28,811 bases of DNA. Origin: an uncultured Dorea sp. Its GTDB lineage: Bacteria > Bacillota > Clostridia > Lachnospirales > Lachnospiraceae. The notes under the pieces are model-generated. The model made no database searches and was not told where the DNA came from. It saw only the letters and a program-made list of their open reading frames with translations. Within the stretch, counting starts at the first letter, position 1, and each line of letters opens with the position of its first letter. The translations under genes and the position numbers were made by a program. The stretch spans positions 1 to 28,811 of the forward strand of contig CAJTRE010000030.1 of NCBI GenBank assembly GCA_910578495.1, in the 5' to 3' direction. Below, in pieces: positions 14,396 through 23,422 of this stretch.

Positions 14396-15904
14396 ATGAC
14401 AGATAAGAGAGATGACGTTGTCTTATCGATAAATGGTATGAGTAAATCCTTTGGCCGAAACAGAGTTCTGGATCACATCAGTATGAATGTGAAAAGAGGA
14501 ACTGTTATGGGGCTTATGGGTGAAAACGGAGCCGGTAAGTCAACGATGATGAAATGCCTCTTCGGTACCTATCAGAGAGATGAGGGAACCATCGTTCTGG
14601 ATGGGAAAGAAGTGAATTTTTCCGGGCCAAAAGACGCTCTTGAGAATGGTGTTGCAATGGTGCATCAGGAATTGAACCAGTGTCTGGAAAGAAACGTGGT
14701 TGATAACCTGTTTCTTGGACGTTATCCGGTCAATTCTGTGGGCGTTATTGATGAGGGAAGAATGAGAAAAGAAGCCTCTGAGCTTTTTAGAAAATTAGGG
14801 ATGACTGTCAATCTGACGCAGCCAATGAGAAATATGTCTGTATCTCAGAGACAGATGTGCGAGATTGCGAAAGCGATTTCTTACAATTCTAAAGTAATTG
14901 TTTTGGATGAGCCTACTTCTTCACTGACAGTACAGGAAGTGGACAAGCTCTTCGAGATGATGAGAATGTTAAAACAGCAGGGAATTGCACTGATTTATAT
15001 TTCCCACAAGATGGACGAGATTTTTGAAATCTGTGATGAAATATCCGTACTTCGAGATGGTAACCTGGTTATGACTAAAGAGTCTAAAGAAACGGATATG
15101 AACGAATTGATCGCAGCTATGGTTGGACGTTCTTTAGAGAATCGTTTTCCACCGGTTGACAATGTGCCGAAGGATGTATTGTTGTCCGTTCAGCATCTGT
15201 CTACTAAGTTCGAGCCGCATCTGCAGGATATTTCTTTCGATGTGAAAGAAGGAGAGATTTTCGGATTATATGGTCTGGTAGGAGCTGGACGTACAGAGCT
15301 TTTGGAGACGATCTTCGGTGTACGTACAAGAGCGGCAGGACGTGTATATGTAAATGGACATCTCATGAATTTCAGCACAGCTAAGGAAGCAATGGAGCAT
15401 GGTTTTGCTATGATTACAGAGGAACGTAAGGCGAACGGTCTGTTCTTAAAGGGCGATCTTACCTTTAATACGACAATTGCCAATCTGAATGAATATAAGG
15501 CCGGTCCAGCGCTTTCCGATTCCAAGATGATAAGGGCGACCGCAAAAGAGATTAAGATCATGCATACAAAGTGTATGGGACCGGAAGATATGATCTCAAG
15601 TCTTTCCGGCGGTAACCAGCAGAAAGTTATCTTCGGAAAATGGTTGGAGAGAAGCCCGCAGATTTTTATGATGGATGAGCCGACAAGAGGAATTGACGTT
15701 GGAGCGAAATATGAAATCTATGAATTGATCATCAATATGGCAAAACAGGGAAAGACGATTATTGTAGTTTCCTCTGAAATGCCGGAGATTTTAGGAATTA
15801 CCAATCGTATCGGCGTTATGTCAAACGGGCACCTTGCCGGAATTGTCAATACGAAAGAAACTAACCAGGAAGAGCTATTAAGACTCAGTGCAAAATACCT
15901 ATAA
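14396..15904 (+). CDS. mglA: Galactose-type sugar ABC transporter ATP-binding protein
   Basis: The 502-residue protein has two tandem ABC domains, typical of CUT2 transporters. The first has Walker A GENGAGKST, signature VSQRQMCEIAKA (degenerate LSGGQ, as usual in MglA/RbsA) and Walker B VIVLDEPTSSL. The second has the family's degenerate Walker A (GLVGAGRTE), signature LSGGNQQKVIFGKW and Walker B IFMMDEPTRGIDVG. It powers sugar import at the cytoplasmic face together with MglC. The ATG at 14396 has AGGAG 8 bases upstream; an in-frame start at 14372 has none. Confidence 0.95.
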   Translation: MTDKRDDVVLSINGMSKSFGRNRVLDHISMNVKRGTVMGLMGENGAGKSTMMKCLFGTYQRDEGTIVLDGKEVNFSGPKDALENGVAMVHQELNQCLERNVVDNLFLGRYPVNSVGVIDEGRMRKEASELFRKLGMTVNLTQPMRNMSVSQRQMCEIAKAISYNSKVIVLDEPTSSLTVQEVDKLFEMMRMLKQQGIALIYISHKMDEIFEICDEISVLRDGNLVMTKESKETDMNELIAAMVGRSLENRFPPVDNVPKDVLLSVQHLSTKFEPHLQDISFDVKEGEIFGLYGLVGAGRTELLETIFGVRTRAAGRVYVNGHLMNFSTAKEAMEHGFAMITEERKANGLFLKGDLTFNTTIANLNEYKAGPALSDSKMIRATAKEIKIMHTKCMGPEDMISSLSGGNQQKVIFGKWLERSPQIFMMDEPTRGIDVGAKYEIYELIINMAKQGKTIIVVSSEMPEILGITNRIGVMSNGHLAGIVNTKETNQEELLRLSAKYL

Positions 15905-15913
15905 TGAGGGAGA

Positions 15914-17578
15914 ATGATGGATATGTCTAATGGAAACAATAAGATTCTTACAGCTGAACAGGAAATGCAGCTGCGTCAGCCAATAGACGAATATGTCGGT
16001 GGTATTCAGAAGAAGATCGACAGTCTCAGAGTTGACGGAACAGATAAAGTGGTCTCCTATCAGAATATTATTGATGGAGTTAAGAGAGATCGTACGATAA
16101 CAAAAGAAGAAAAAGACGCCAGACTTGCTAAAAATCAGGCTGAACTGAATAAAGCAAAAGCCGTTGAAGCGAAGAATAAAGGCGAAGTTGATAAATTGAT
16201 CGCCGATGCAGAGGCTTATCTGAAAGCGCACTATGATAATGAATATTATCAGCCGATAAAAGCAAGCTGTGACCGAGAAAAGATTCAAGTAAAAGAGAAT
16301 CACCAGGTAAGACTTGCTCAGTTAGAGAAAGAACATAAAGAAAATCTTTCTAAGATCACAGATCAGCAGGAAATCAAAGAAGAAAATTATGTATATAAAA
16401 ACAGACTCTCTAATGCGAAGATTGAGCTTGAGAAAGAACTCCAGGCAGTAAAAGACAGAAGACATGATGCGTTCAATCATAAATATCACTTACTCGATCT
16501 GCTTCGTATGTCTAAATTTACATTCATAGAGAATAGGGCACAGAAGTGGGAGAATTACAAATATACATTTAACCGTAGAGCATTCCTGTTACAGAACGGA
16601 TTGTATATTGCAATTATCTTAATCTTTATCGCATTGTGTATGATTACTCCAGTAGTTAAGAACACACCGCTGCTTACATACAATAACGTGTTGAATATTT
16701 TGCAGCAGGCGTCGCCTAGAATGTTCCTTGCACTTGGTGTAGCGGCGCTTATCCTTCTCACAGGTACAGACCTTTCGATTGGTCGTATGGTTGGTATGGG
16801 TATGACGGCGGCAACGATCATTATGCATCAGGGCATCAATACGGGCGCTGTGTTCGGACATATTTTCGACTTTACAAAGATGTCTATCGGTTTAAGAGTT
16901 GTTCTGGCGCTTGTAGTGTGTGTAGTTTTATGTACGTTCTTTACCTCTATTGCCGGATTCTTCACCGCAAAATTTAAGATGCACCCGTTTATTTCAACAA
17001 TGGCAAACATGCTTGTAATCTTCGGATTAGTTACCTATGCAACAAAGGGAGTATCCTTTGGTGCTATTGAGCCAACGATTCCGAATATGGTGATTCCTAA
17101 GGTTAATGGTTTCCCGACGATTATTCTCTGGGCAGTAGCGGCAGTAGTGATTGTATGGTTCATCTGGAATAAGACGACATTCGGAAAGAACCTCTACGCA
17201 GTAGGAGGAAACCCGGAGGCGGCAGCAGTTTCCGGTATTTCTGTATTCGGTGTAATGATGGGAGCATTTATCCTAGCAGGTATCCTTTATGGATTCGGCG
17301 CATGGCTTGAGTGTGCGAGAATGGTTGGTTCTGGTTCCGCAGCCTATGGACAGGGATGGGAAATGGACGCTATCGCAGCCTGTGTAGTAGGTGGTGTATC
17401 CTTTACAGGAGGTATTGGTAAGATTTCCGGAGTAGTAGTTGGTGTATTTATCTTTACAGCGCTTACATACTCTCTTACCATTCTTGGTATTGATACAAAC
17501 TTACAGTTCGTATTCTCAGGAATTATCATTCTTGTAGCAGTAACACTTGACTGTCTGAAATATGTACAGAAAAAATAA
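15914..17578 (+). CDS. mglC: Sugar ABC transporter permease with long coiled-coil N-terminal extension
   Basis: The C-terminal part, from about residue 220, is a standard CUT2 permease with 8-10 membrane helices. Landmarks are LILLTGTDLSIGRMVGMGMT and KNLYAVGGNPEAAAVSGISV, the conserved BPD_transp_2 motif, followed by ACVVGGVSFTGGIGKISG. The first 210 or so residues are unusual: hydrophilic and rich in Lys, Glu and Gln (KNQAELNKAKAVEAKNKGEV, VRLAQLEKEHKENLSKITDQ), predicted to be long coiled-coil helices in the cytoplasm. E. coli MglC is about 336 residues; this is about 550. The frame is continuous with no stop or start at the permease boundary, so it is a true fusion. Three closely spaced ATGs (15914, 15917, 15923) are possible after the GGGAG site at 15908-15912; only four residues are at stake. 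Confidence 0.92.
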   Translation: MMDMSNGNNKILTAEQEMQLRQPIDEYVGGIQKKIDSLRVDGTDKVVSYQNIIDGVKRDRTITKEEKDARLAKNQAELNKAKAVEAKNKGEVDKLIADAEAYLKAHYDNEYYQPIKASCDREKIQVKENHQVRLAQLEKEHKENLSKITDQQEIKEENYVYKNRLSNAKIELEKELQAVKDRRHDAFNHKYHLLDLLRMSKFTFIENRAQKWENYKYTFNRRAFLLQNGLYIAIILIFIALCMITPVVKNTPLLTYNNVLNILQQASPRMFLALGVAALILLTGTDLSIGRMVGMGMTAATIIMHQGINTGAVFGHIFDFTKMSIGLRVVLALVVCVVLCTFFTSIAGFFTAKFKMHPFISTMANMLVIFGLVTYATKGVSFGAIEPTIPNMVIPKVNGFPTIILWAVAAVVIVWFIWNKTTFGKNLYAVGGNPEAAAVSGISVFGVMMGAFILAGILYGFGAWLECARMVGSGSAAYGQGWEMDAIAACVVGGVSFTGGIGKISGVVVGVFIFTALTYSLTILGIDTNLQFVFSGIIILVAVTLDCLKYVQKK

Positions 17579-17591
17579 AATATTGTGATGA

Positions 17592-17623
17592 GAAAGAGCC
17601 GGACTTTGTTCTGGCTCTTTTGT
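17592..17623 (+). terminator. Terminator of mglBAC
   Basis: AAAGAGCC (17593-17600) pairs with GGCTCTTT (17613-17620), extended by weaker inner pairs, and is followed by TTTTG. It lies 14 bases after the mglC stop. Confidence 0.85.
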
Positions 17624-17631
17624 TGTACAAT

Positions 17632-17640
17632 TGTTATAAT
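17632..17640 (+). promoter_or_regulatory. Extended -10 promoter of the sensing operon
   Basis: TGTTATAAT is a perfect extended -10 (TGnTATAAT) 33 bases before the response-regulator start. No convincing -35 is present; the region upstream is the mgl terminator. Confidence 0.6.
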
Positions 17641-17673
17641 AGGAGAGAAGAAACGTAACCAGGGAGAAAACTT

Positions 17674-19287
17674 ATGAATACTTATACATTACTTTTGGTG
17701 GATGATGAAGAAGAGGTTGTGCAGGTTATCAGAAAGAAGATTAATTGGGAGGGGCTTGGATTCTCGGTGATCGGTTATGCAAATAATGGTGTGAAAGCGC
17801 TTGATATGATAGAAGAATTTCAGCCGGATGTAGTTATGACGGATATTAAGATGCCGTACATGGACGGCATGGAGCTTTGCAAGCATATCAGAGAAGAGTA
17901 TCCGGCGACAAAGATTATATTGTTTACAGGATTTGATGAATTTGAATATGCAAAAGAGGCAGTTCATCTGGAAATCGAAGAGTATATCTTAAAGCCGCTT
18001 AACTCTGTAGAGCTGACAGATGTGCTTACTCAGTTGAAAATCAAACTAGACCGGGAAATCAGCGAGAAAAGAAGTGCACAGATCTTACAGGTCAATTATC
18101 AGGAATCGCTGCCTTTTTTGAGGGCGAACTTCTATTCTACACTGATTGAGGGGAAGATTCATGATGATGAAGTCAGTAAATACATTTCTGATTATCAGAT
18201 TGGATTGACAGGGCCATATTTTAGTTGCCTTGTGATCCACACGTCTTCTGGACAAGTTCCTCAGGGCATGAGTCCTCAGCTTGTGACGACGGCGGTGTAT
18301 AGACAGGTGAAAGAGAAATTAGAGGAAAATTGGCGGGCAAAGACATTTTCCTATCTTGGGAATACGGTTATGCTTGCACAGCTTACAGAAGAAACGGAAG
18401 TTACAAAACTGACTGATGAGTGCGACAGGTTCTGCCGATATGCGAATCGGATTATCGGAGCAGTCGTTACAGTGGGAATCGGGCAGGTGTGCAATGATAT
18501 ATTAGAACTTTCTCAGTCCTATACAAGCGCCAGAGAGGCAGTGTCCTACCGAGTGATTTATGGAACTTCAAGGGCAATCAATATGAAAGAAATTGCGCCC
18601 GGAAAAGGAAATACACCCATAACGCTTACAGACGAGACGGAATTATCACCCTTATTTAAGATGATCCGTCTGGGTGCAGAGCAGGATATTATAGATGCTG
18701 TGGACCTATATTTCAAACGAGTATTTTTGCCGGCCAAGTCACTGACACAGCATCATATAGCGGTGATGGAGCTTATTTGCTCGCTATATCGGTTTGCGGT
18801 GAATAATGAGATTGAGGCGGCAGAATTTTCAGGAGAACTTAGAACGGTATATAATCGTTTAGTAGATCACGATCTAAACACATTGAAAGAGTGGATGACG
18901 AATATTAGTCTGGCATTCCATGAGAAGATGGTCAGAGCGAGAAATACATCGACTAAAACACTGATTCAGAGAGCGGAAGATTACGTGCACCATAATTATC
19001 GGGATGCGGATCTTTCGTTAGACAGTATCTGCAAAGTTTTGGGAGTGTCCAATTCCTATTTTTCCTCTGTATTTAAGAAAGAAACAGGAAACTCCTTTAT
19101 CGGATATATAACAGATTACCGTATGGATAAGGCGGCGAGACTTCTTATCGAGACGAATGAAAAGAGCTATATGATAGCAAAGAGTGTTGGCTACACCGAT
19201 CCGAATTATTTTAGTTATGTGTTCAAGAGACAGTTTGGTGTATCGCCTTCCAAATACAGAACGGAGTATGCAGACAGTGAGGGATAG
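17674..19287 (+). CDS. YesN-type response regulator with AraC DNA-binding domain
   Basis: The 537-residue protein has an N-terminal receiver (LLLVDDEEEVV, phospho-acceptor Asp57 in VVMTDIKMPYMDGME, lysine in ILKPLN). A middle region of about 280 residues is of the type common in YesN regulators. A C-terminal AraC/XylS double helix-turn-helix lies at about 430-530 (LSLDSICKVLGVSNSYFSSV, then YMIAKSVGYTDPNYFSYVFK, FGVSPSKYR). It is the cognate regulator of the kinase whose gene overlaps its 3' end. Because it lies just after mglBAC and before two sugar-binding proteins, activation of the mgl operon in response to sugar is the likely job. Confidence 0.93.
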   Translation: MNTYTLLLVDDEEEVVQVIRKKINWEGLGFSVIGYANNGVKALDMIEEFQPDVVMTDIKMPYMDGMELCKHIREEYPATKIILFTGFDEFEYAKEAVHLEIEEYILKPLNSVELTDVLTQLKIKLDREISEKRSAQILQVNYQESLPFLRANFYSTLIEGKIHDDEVSKYISDYQIGLTGPYFSCLVIHTSSGQVPQGMSPQLVTTAVYRQVKEKLEENWRAKTFSYLGNTVMLAQLTEETEVTKLTDECDRFCRYANRIIGAVVTVGIGQVCNDILELSQSYTSAREAVSYRVIYGTSRAINMKEIAPGKGNTPITLTDETELSPLFKMIRLGAEQDIIDAVDLYFKRVFLPAKSLTQHHIAVMELICSLYRFAVNNEIEAAEFSGELRTVYNRLVDHDLNTLKEWMTNISLAFHEKMVRARNTSTKTLIQRAEDYVHHNYRDADLSLDSICKVLGVSNSYFSSVFKKETGNSFIGYITDYRMDKAARLLIETNEKSYMIAKSVGYTDPNYFSYVFKRQFGVSPSKYRTEYADSEG

Positions 19288-21121
19288 AATATACAGATAT
19301 CTTAAAAATATAGCACCGGGCGAAATTCAGTCAATGATCATGATTGTGTTTTCCGTAATCTCCGTTTCAATCGTGCTTTGTGTGGGAATCGTCATGTATC
19401 TTAGATTCTCTACAGTGTCCAGAGAGGATACGATTGAAAATACGCAAAAACTTGTAGAACAAACGGGAGAAAGTCTTGAGGATTACTTGGTGAATATGCG
19501 TCAGGTTTCGGATACAGCGTATTATAACATCATAAAAGGAAATGATTTTTCCGGAAAACAAGCGGAGCTTCAAAAAGAGATGAATCTTTTGTACCAGGCC
19601 AATAAAGAAAATCTGCGGAGTATTGCCATCTATGACAGTAAGGGCAGACTTATGGCGGCGGAGCCGGTAGTGTCCGAGAAAGAAGGAACAGATGTGACGG
19701 AACAGGAGTGGTTCTGGCAGGCGGTAGAGGAGGTGGAAAATATTCATTTTTCCACGCCGCACGTACAGAATTTGTTTGATGACGGTTCATTTCGCTACTA
19801 TTGGGTGATTTCTTCCAGTCGAGTGGTGGAACTTGTCAATGGATCGGATTCGGACAGAGGGGTTCTTCTGGTAGATATGGATTATTCTTCCGTATCCCGA
19901 ATGATGAATCAGATGAATAAAGCGGACAACGGACAATATTATTATCTGTGCGACAATAGTGGAGAGATTATTTATCATCCCCGCCAGGCGCAGATAAACA
20001 ATGGGCTTGGCAGTGAAAACAGTTATTTTGTTTCCACCCTCAAAGATGGGGTATACGATGAAGAATTTGAGGGAGAGGATCGGAAGATCATCGTCAATAC
20101 CATCAGTTATACTGGATGGAAACTGGTAGGTGTGATTCCGCCGGAGAGTTTCTCTTATAAGATGATCGATATTCAGCAGTTTATTGCTATGTTTCTGCTT
20201 TTAATTGCAATGATGCTGATTCTGGTGAACAGAGTAGTGTCGGCACGAATTTCCAGTCCGATTTTGAAATTGAATCAGTCAGTTATGGAATATGAGACGG
20301 GGGAAAATCCGGAGATCTATATCGGTGGTTCTCTGGAAATCCGGCATCTGGGGGAATCCATACAGAATTCATACCAGCGCAATGCAGCCCTTATGCAAAA
20401 GGTTGTGGTGGAGCAGAATGAGAGGAGAAAAAGTGAACTGGACGCGCTGCAAAGCCAGATCAACCCTCATTTTCTGTATAATGCATTGGATTCTATTACA
20501 TGGATGATTGAAGGAGAGCGAAACGACGATGCGGCATTTACCGTAACGCAGCTTGCGAAGCTGTTTCGTATCAGTCTATCTAAAGGGCATACGGTTATCA
20601 GTGTGAAAGACGAGATTCAGCATGCTAAAAGCTATATGAATATACAAAAAATCCGGTATAAAGATGCATTTACGGTTGTGTTCGATATTGAACCGGAGGT
20701 ATTTAATTATTGTGCGGTGAAACTTACGCTGCAGCCATTGCTGGAAAATGCCATTAACTATGGGATTATAAGAGGCGAGGATGAGGATGGAGAGATTCGT
20801 GTTATGGGAAGGATGGAAGAGGGAAACGTTGTTCTGGCAGTACAGGATAATGGAATCGGAATTCCAGAAGAGGAAGTAGAATTTCTTCTGACCGACAGTA
20901 ATAGAGTCCGGAAACAGGGCTCCGGCGTGGGGCTTGTGAATGTAAACAATCGGATTCAGATTCTATTTGGAAAACAATATGGACTTAAGATTGAGAGCGA
21001 GCCTGACGAGGGAACGACGGTTTCCATCTGCATTCCGGCGGTTCTATATAACGAAAAGAATCGTGGAATACTGGAGAAAGGGTATCAGTTCAGCAAAGAA
21101 GAAATCGAAGATAGGAAATAA
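19268..21121 (+). CDS. YesM/LytS-type sensor histidine kinase
   Basis: The 617-residue protein has a membrane helix at about 22-47, an extracytoplasmic Cache-like sensor of about 250 residues, a second helix at about 306-328 and a HAMP-like linker. Next is the His_kinase domain of the YesM class (SQINPHFLYNALDSITWMI, phospho-acceptor His401). The HATPase follows, with LLENAINYGI, DNGIGIPEEE and GSGVGLVNVNNRIQ. The start is uncertain. ATG 19268 overlaps the regulator gene by 20 bases with GGAG almost touching it, and GTG 19277 has GGAG 10 bases away. Upstream in-frame starts lie deep in the regulator's coding region. It is translationally coupled to the regulator and followed by a membrane-anchored sugar-binding protein that may present ligand to its sensor. 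Confidence 0.93.
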   Translation: MQTVRDRIYRYLKNIAPGEIQSMIMIVFSVISVSIVLCVGIVMYLRFSTVSREDTIENTQKLVEQTGESLEDYLVNMRQVSDTAYYNIIKGNDFSGKQAELQKEMNLLYQANKENLRSIAIYDSKGRLMAAEPVVSEKEGTDVTEQEWFWQAVEEVENIHFSTPHVQNLFDDGSFRYYWVISSSRVVELVNGSDSDRGVLLVDMDYSSVSRMMNQMNKADNGQYYYLCDNSGEIIYHPRQAQINNGLGSENSYFVSTLKDGVYDEEFEGEDRKIIVNTISYTGWKLVGVIPPESFSYKMIDIQQFIAMFLLLIAMMLILVNRVVSARISSPILKLNQSVMEYETGENPEIYIGGSLEIRHLGESIQNSYQRNAALMQKVVVEQNERRKSELDALQSQINPHFLYNALDSITWMIEGERNDDAAFTVTQLAKLFRISLSKGHTVISVKDEIQHAKSYMNIQKIRYKDAFTVVFDIEPEVFNYCAVKLTLQPLLENAINYGIIRGEDEDGEIRVMGRMEEGNVVLAVQDNGIGIPEEEVEFLLTDSNRVRKQGSGVGLVNVNNRIQILFGKQYGLKIESEPDEGTTVSICIPAVLYNEKNRGILEKGYQFSKEEIEDRK

Positions 21122-21135
21122 TAAAGGTACGGAAT

Positions 21136-22110
21136 ATGCAAATCAGAAAGAAAATATTTATTCTGGCAGAGACTGTTCTGGCGGTCATGGTGATCATACT
21201 TGCGCTTATAATGATAGGGGATAATAGAGGCGAGAGCCTTGGGCGAGTGTCTGTGATTGTACGAAATCCGGATGATAACCGGTGGTCTGCTTTCAAACAT
21301 GGTTTGAAAATGGCGGCTCAGGATTATAACATTGACCTGATGGTAGTCAGCACCGGGGATATGCAGAAGGCAGAAGATGAGAGACGGATTATGGAACATG
21401 AGATAAAAAAGGGCGCCGATGCGCTCATTGTAGAGCCGCTGCCAAGAGTTGGAACGAATGAGATGTTGGAGGAACTTTCGGGGAAAACGCCGATTATGCT
21501 GATTGGGCAGGGGATGTCAGAAAGCGGAAAAACCGAGAAGTTTCCGGTGACAGAACCTAAGCAGTATAAGATGGGTGAAGTTCTGGCGAATGAAATTCTC
21601 AAGGACAATAACAGAGATATGACAGGAAAGACCATAGGCGTTGTCTCAGAGACGACAGATTCTGAGTCGGCGGCGCAGCGGATTGAAGGCCTCCGGACGT
21701 TTTTGGAAGCTTCGGGAGGAAAGGTTAAATGGAGTGTTTCCGGTGATTTTGGAGAGGTGGACGATGATTTCCTCGGCGAGCAGCCACAGGTAGACATTAT
21801 TGCGGCGATGGATGACAACAGCATGACGATGGTTGGAAAATCTATGTCTGAGAATGATTTTCCCAAGGCGCAGGTGTATGGAATCGGTAATTCTTCAGAG
21901 GCAATCTATTATCTGGATTCAGATGTGGCAGAGTGCCTTGTTGTGCCGGATGAATTTAACTTAGGGTATCAAAGTCTGACGGAGGTGGCAGAGTGTCTTA
22001 AGCATTCTTCTCATCAGCTTAAGAGTCAGGAAATCTCGTATCAGACGATACGGGCAGGAGAGTTGTTTTCCAAGAAAAATCAGCAGATTTTATTTACTGT
22101 GAGTCAATAA
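21136..22110 (+). CDS. Membrane-anchored periplasmic-binding-type sugar sensor protein
   Basis: The 324-residue protein has an N-terminal membrane anchor (about 7-28, LAVMVIILALIMIG) without a lipobox cysteine. The type I periplasmic-binding fold follows: GRVSVIVRNPDDNRWSAFKH, KGADALIVEPLP, GKTIGVVSETTDSE and VDIIAAMDDNSM. It lies 14 bases after the kinase and just before a second binding protein, rather than with an ABC transporter, so a sensing role is more likely than transport. In Clostridium beijerinckii, XylFII is a comparable anchored binding protein that activates the LytS/YesN pair on xylose; equivalence here is inference. The ligand is unknown. Confidence 0.85.
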   Translation: MQIRKKIFILAETVLAVMVIILALIMIGDNRGESLGRVSVIVRNPDDNRWSAFKHGLKMAAQDYNIDLMVVSTGDMQKAEDERRIMEHEIKKGADALIVEPLPRVGTNEMLEELSGKTPIMLIGQGMSESGKTEKFPVTEPKQYKMGEVLANEILKDNNRDMTGKTIGVVSETTDSESAAQRIEGLRTFLEASGGKVKWSVSGDFGEVDDDFLGEQPQVDIIAAMDDNSMTMVGKSMSENDFPKAQVYGIGNSSEAIYYLDSDVAECLVVPDEFNLGYQSLTEVAECLKHSSHQLKSQEISYQTIRAGELFSKKNQQILFTVSQ

Positions 22111-22122
22111 AAGGTGGGCGTA

Positions 22123-23154
22123 ATGATGAGAGTGAAAAATGTGATAGCGGCAATGCTGTTCTTTGTAAGTATATTGTGTCTGAGTTCCTGTGTAGGTAAC
22201 GAGTCGGACACTGCAAATGAGTTGTATGTAGGCGTGACTTGTTATGATTTGAGTGATGCGTTTGTGAGTGAACTGCTGGAGTGTTTTAAGGCGTCCTGTA
22301 ACGACAGGGAGATTACGGTGACGATTCGGGACGCAGTCGGTGCTCAGCGGACACAAAACGACCAAGTGCAGGAACTTATAGACGAAGGCTGTAATGTATT
22401 GTGCGTGAATCTGGTAGACCGGACGGATCCATCGGAGATTATTGATATGGCGAGAGAGCGAGAGGTTCCGATTATATTTTTTAACAGGGAGCCTGTGGCG
22501 GAAGATTTGAGACAGTGGGATAATCTTTACTATGTGGGAGCATATTCCAGACAGTCTGGTGTTATGCAGGGGGAACTGGCAGCAGAGACAATCTGGAAAA
22601 ATAAAAGTATAGACCGGAACAAAGATGGGAAAATTCAATATGTAATGCTGGAGGGAGAGACCGGACATCAGGATTCTGTTATTCGAACGGAATATGCAGT
22701 GAATACGCTAAAAGAAAAGGGAATCGAACTGGAAAGACTTAGCTATGGAATTGCTAATTGGAACCGGGTACAGGCGCAGAACAGAATGTCCCAGATGCTC
22801 AGCCGGCATGGAGAGGAGATAGAACTTGTACTGTCTAACAATGATGATATGGCGCTTGGGGCGATAGATGCCTATATGGAACTGGACGTTGAAGAGACAA
22901 ATCTTCCTGCATTTTTCGGGATTGACGGTATTAGTGAGAGTTTGGAAGCGGTAAAAGACGGGACGATGACGGCAACTGTGTATAACAACAAGGAAGGACA
23001 GGCAGAAGCGATGACAGAGCTTTCTTATTCTCTTATGACGGGAAAAGAGATGAAAAATGTCAAATTTGAAAACGGCCAGTGTGTCTATATGGATTATGTG
23101 AAAGTAACGCCAGACAATGTAAAAGAATTTCTGGCAAGAGAAAAAGAACAGTAA
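22123..23154 (+). CDS. Second galactose-type sugar-binding lipoprotein
   Basis: The 343-residue protein has a lipoprotein signal (MMRVKNVIAAMLFFVSILCL then SSC, lipidated Cys23) and a CUT2-type binding fold closer in length to E. coli MglB than the mglB at 13013. It has ADHEP-like NFNREP equivalent (IFFNREPVAED), the calcium-loop sequence IDRNKDGKIQYVMLEGETGH nearly as in MglB, LVLSNNDDMALGAIDAY, and FFGIDGISESLEAVKDGTMT near the C-terminus. The ATG at 22123 follows AAGGTGG by about 5 bases; a GTG at 22114 is less likely. It ends the regulator-kinase-binding protein operon. It may be the ligand detector for the kinase or a second binding protein for MglAC. Confidence 0.88.
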   Translation: MMRVKNVIAAMLFFVSILCLSSCVGNESDTANELYVGVTCYDLSDAFVSELLECFKASCNDREITVTIRDAVGAQRTQNDQVQELIDEGCNVLCVNLVDRTDPSEIIDMAREREVPIIFFNREPVAEDLRQWDNLYYVGAYSRQSGVMQGELAAETIWKNKSIDRNKDGKIQYVMLEGETGHQDSVIRTEYAVNTLKEKGIELERLSYGIANWNRVQAQNRMSQMLSRHGEEIELVLSNNDDMALGAIDAYMELDVEETNLPAFFGIDGISESLEAVKDGTMTATVYNNKEGQAEAMTELSYSLMTGKEMKNVKFENGQCVYMDYVKVTPDNVKEFLAREKEQ

Positions 23155-23158
23155 TAAA

Positions 23159-23196
23159 AAGGTCGTGTTCTCTGGATTTATAGAAAACACGACCTT
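23159..23196 (-). terminator. Terminator of the tRNA-Leu gene
   Basis: AAGGTCGTGTT (23159-23169) and AACACGACCTT (23186-23196) form an 11-bp perfect stem. Read on the minus strand it is followed by TTTTTATT, directly after the tRNA-Leu gene. On the plus strand it could also slow transcription after the binding-protein gene, but the T-tract there is only two bases. Confidence 0.8.
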
Positions 23197-23200
23197 ATCC

Positions 23201-23281
23201 TGCGGATGACAGGAATCGAACCTGCACGGGATACCCACTAGATCCTAAGTCTAGCGCGTCTGCCAGTTCCGCCACATCCGC
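23201..23281 (-). tRNA. tRNA-Leu (anticodon TAG)
   Basis: On the minus strand acceptor GCGGATG pairs with CATCCGC, discriminator A. The D-arm GGCGGAACTGGCAGACGC is followed by anticodon stem CTAGA/TCTAG with loop CTTAGGA (anticodon at 23245-23247), a long class II variable arm, and T-arm AGGTTCGATTCCT. It decodes CUN. CCA is not encoded. Confidence 0.96.
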
Positions 23282-23298
23282 ATAAAAACTACTTTGTT

Positions 23299-23327
23299 AA
23301 TATACAACAGACAGGAGAACTTGTCAA
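23299..23327 (-). promoter_or_regulatory. Promoter of the tRNA-Leu gene
   Basis: On the minus strand perfect TTGACA (23327-23322), a 17-base spacer and TATATT (23304-23299) lie 18 bases before the tRNA. Confidence 0.88.
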
Positions 23328-23341
23328 GAGTTATATCCCCC

Positions 23342-23370
23342 TTGCAGTGCGGGAATATTTGTCTTATAAT
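23342..23370 (+). promoter_or_regulatory. Candidate promoter of sufCB
   Basis: TTGCAG (23342-23347), a 17-base spacer and a perfect TATAAT (23365-23370) lie about 52 bases before sufC. The region is shared with the divergent tRNA-Leu promoter. No IscR-like site was recognised. Confidence 0.55.
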
Positions 23371-23422
23371 GAACTGTAATTGTAAAACAAGATGATTTCG
23401 ATAGATAAAGGAGTGTATGCAG

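Noticed and set aside
15190..15561. Minus-strand frame of 123 codons inside mglA
   Set aside because: It is fully antisense to a conserved ABC ATPase region with clear motifs and has no start signals of its own.
22090..22668. Minus-strand frame of 192 codons under the second binding protein
   Set aside because: It is antisense to a gene with a lipoprotein signal and an MglB-type fold, with composition typical of a shadow frame.
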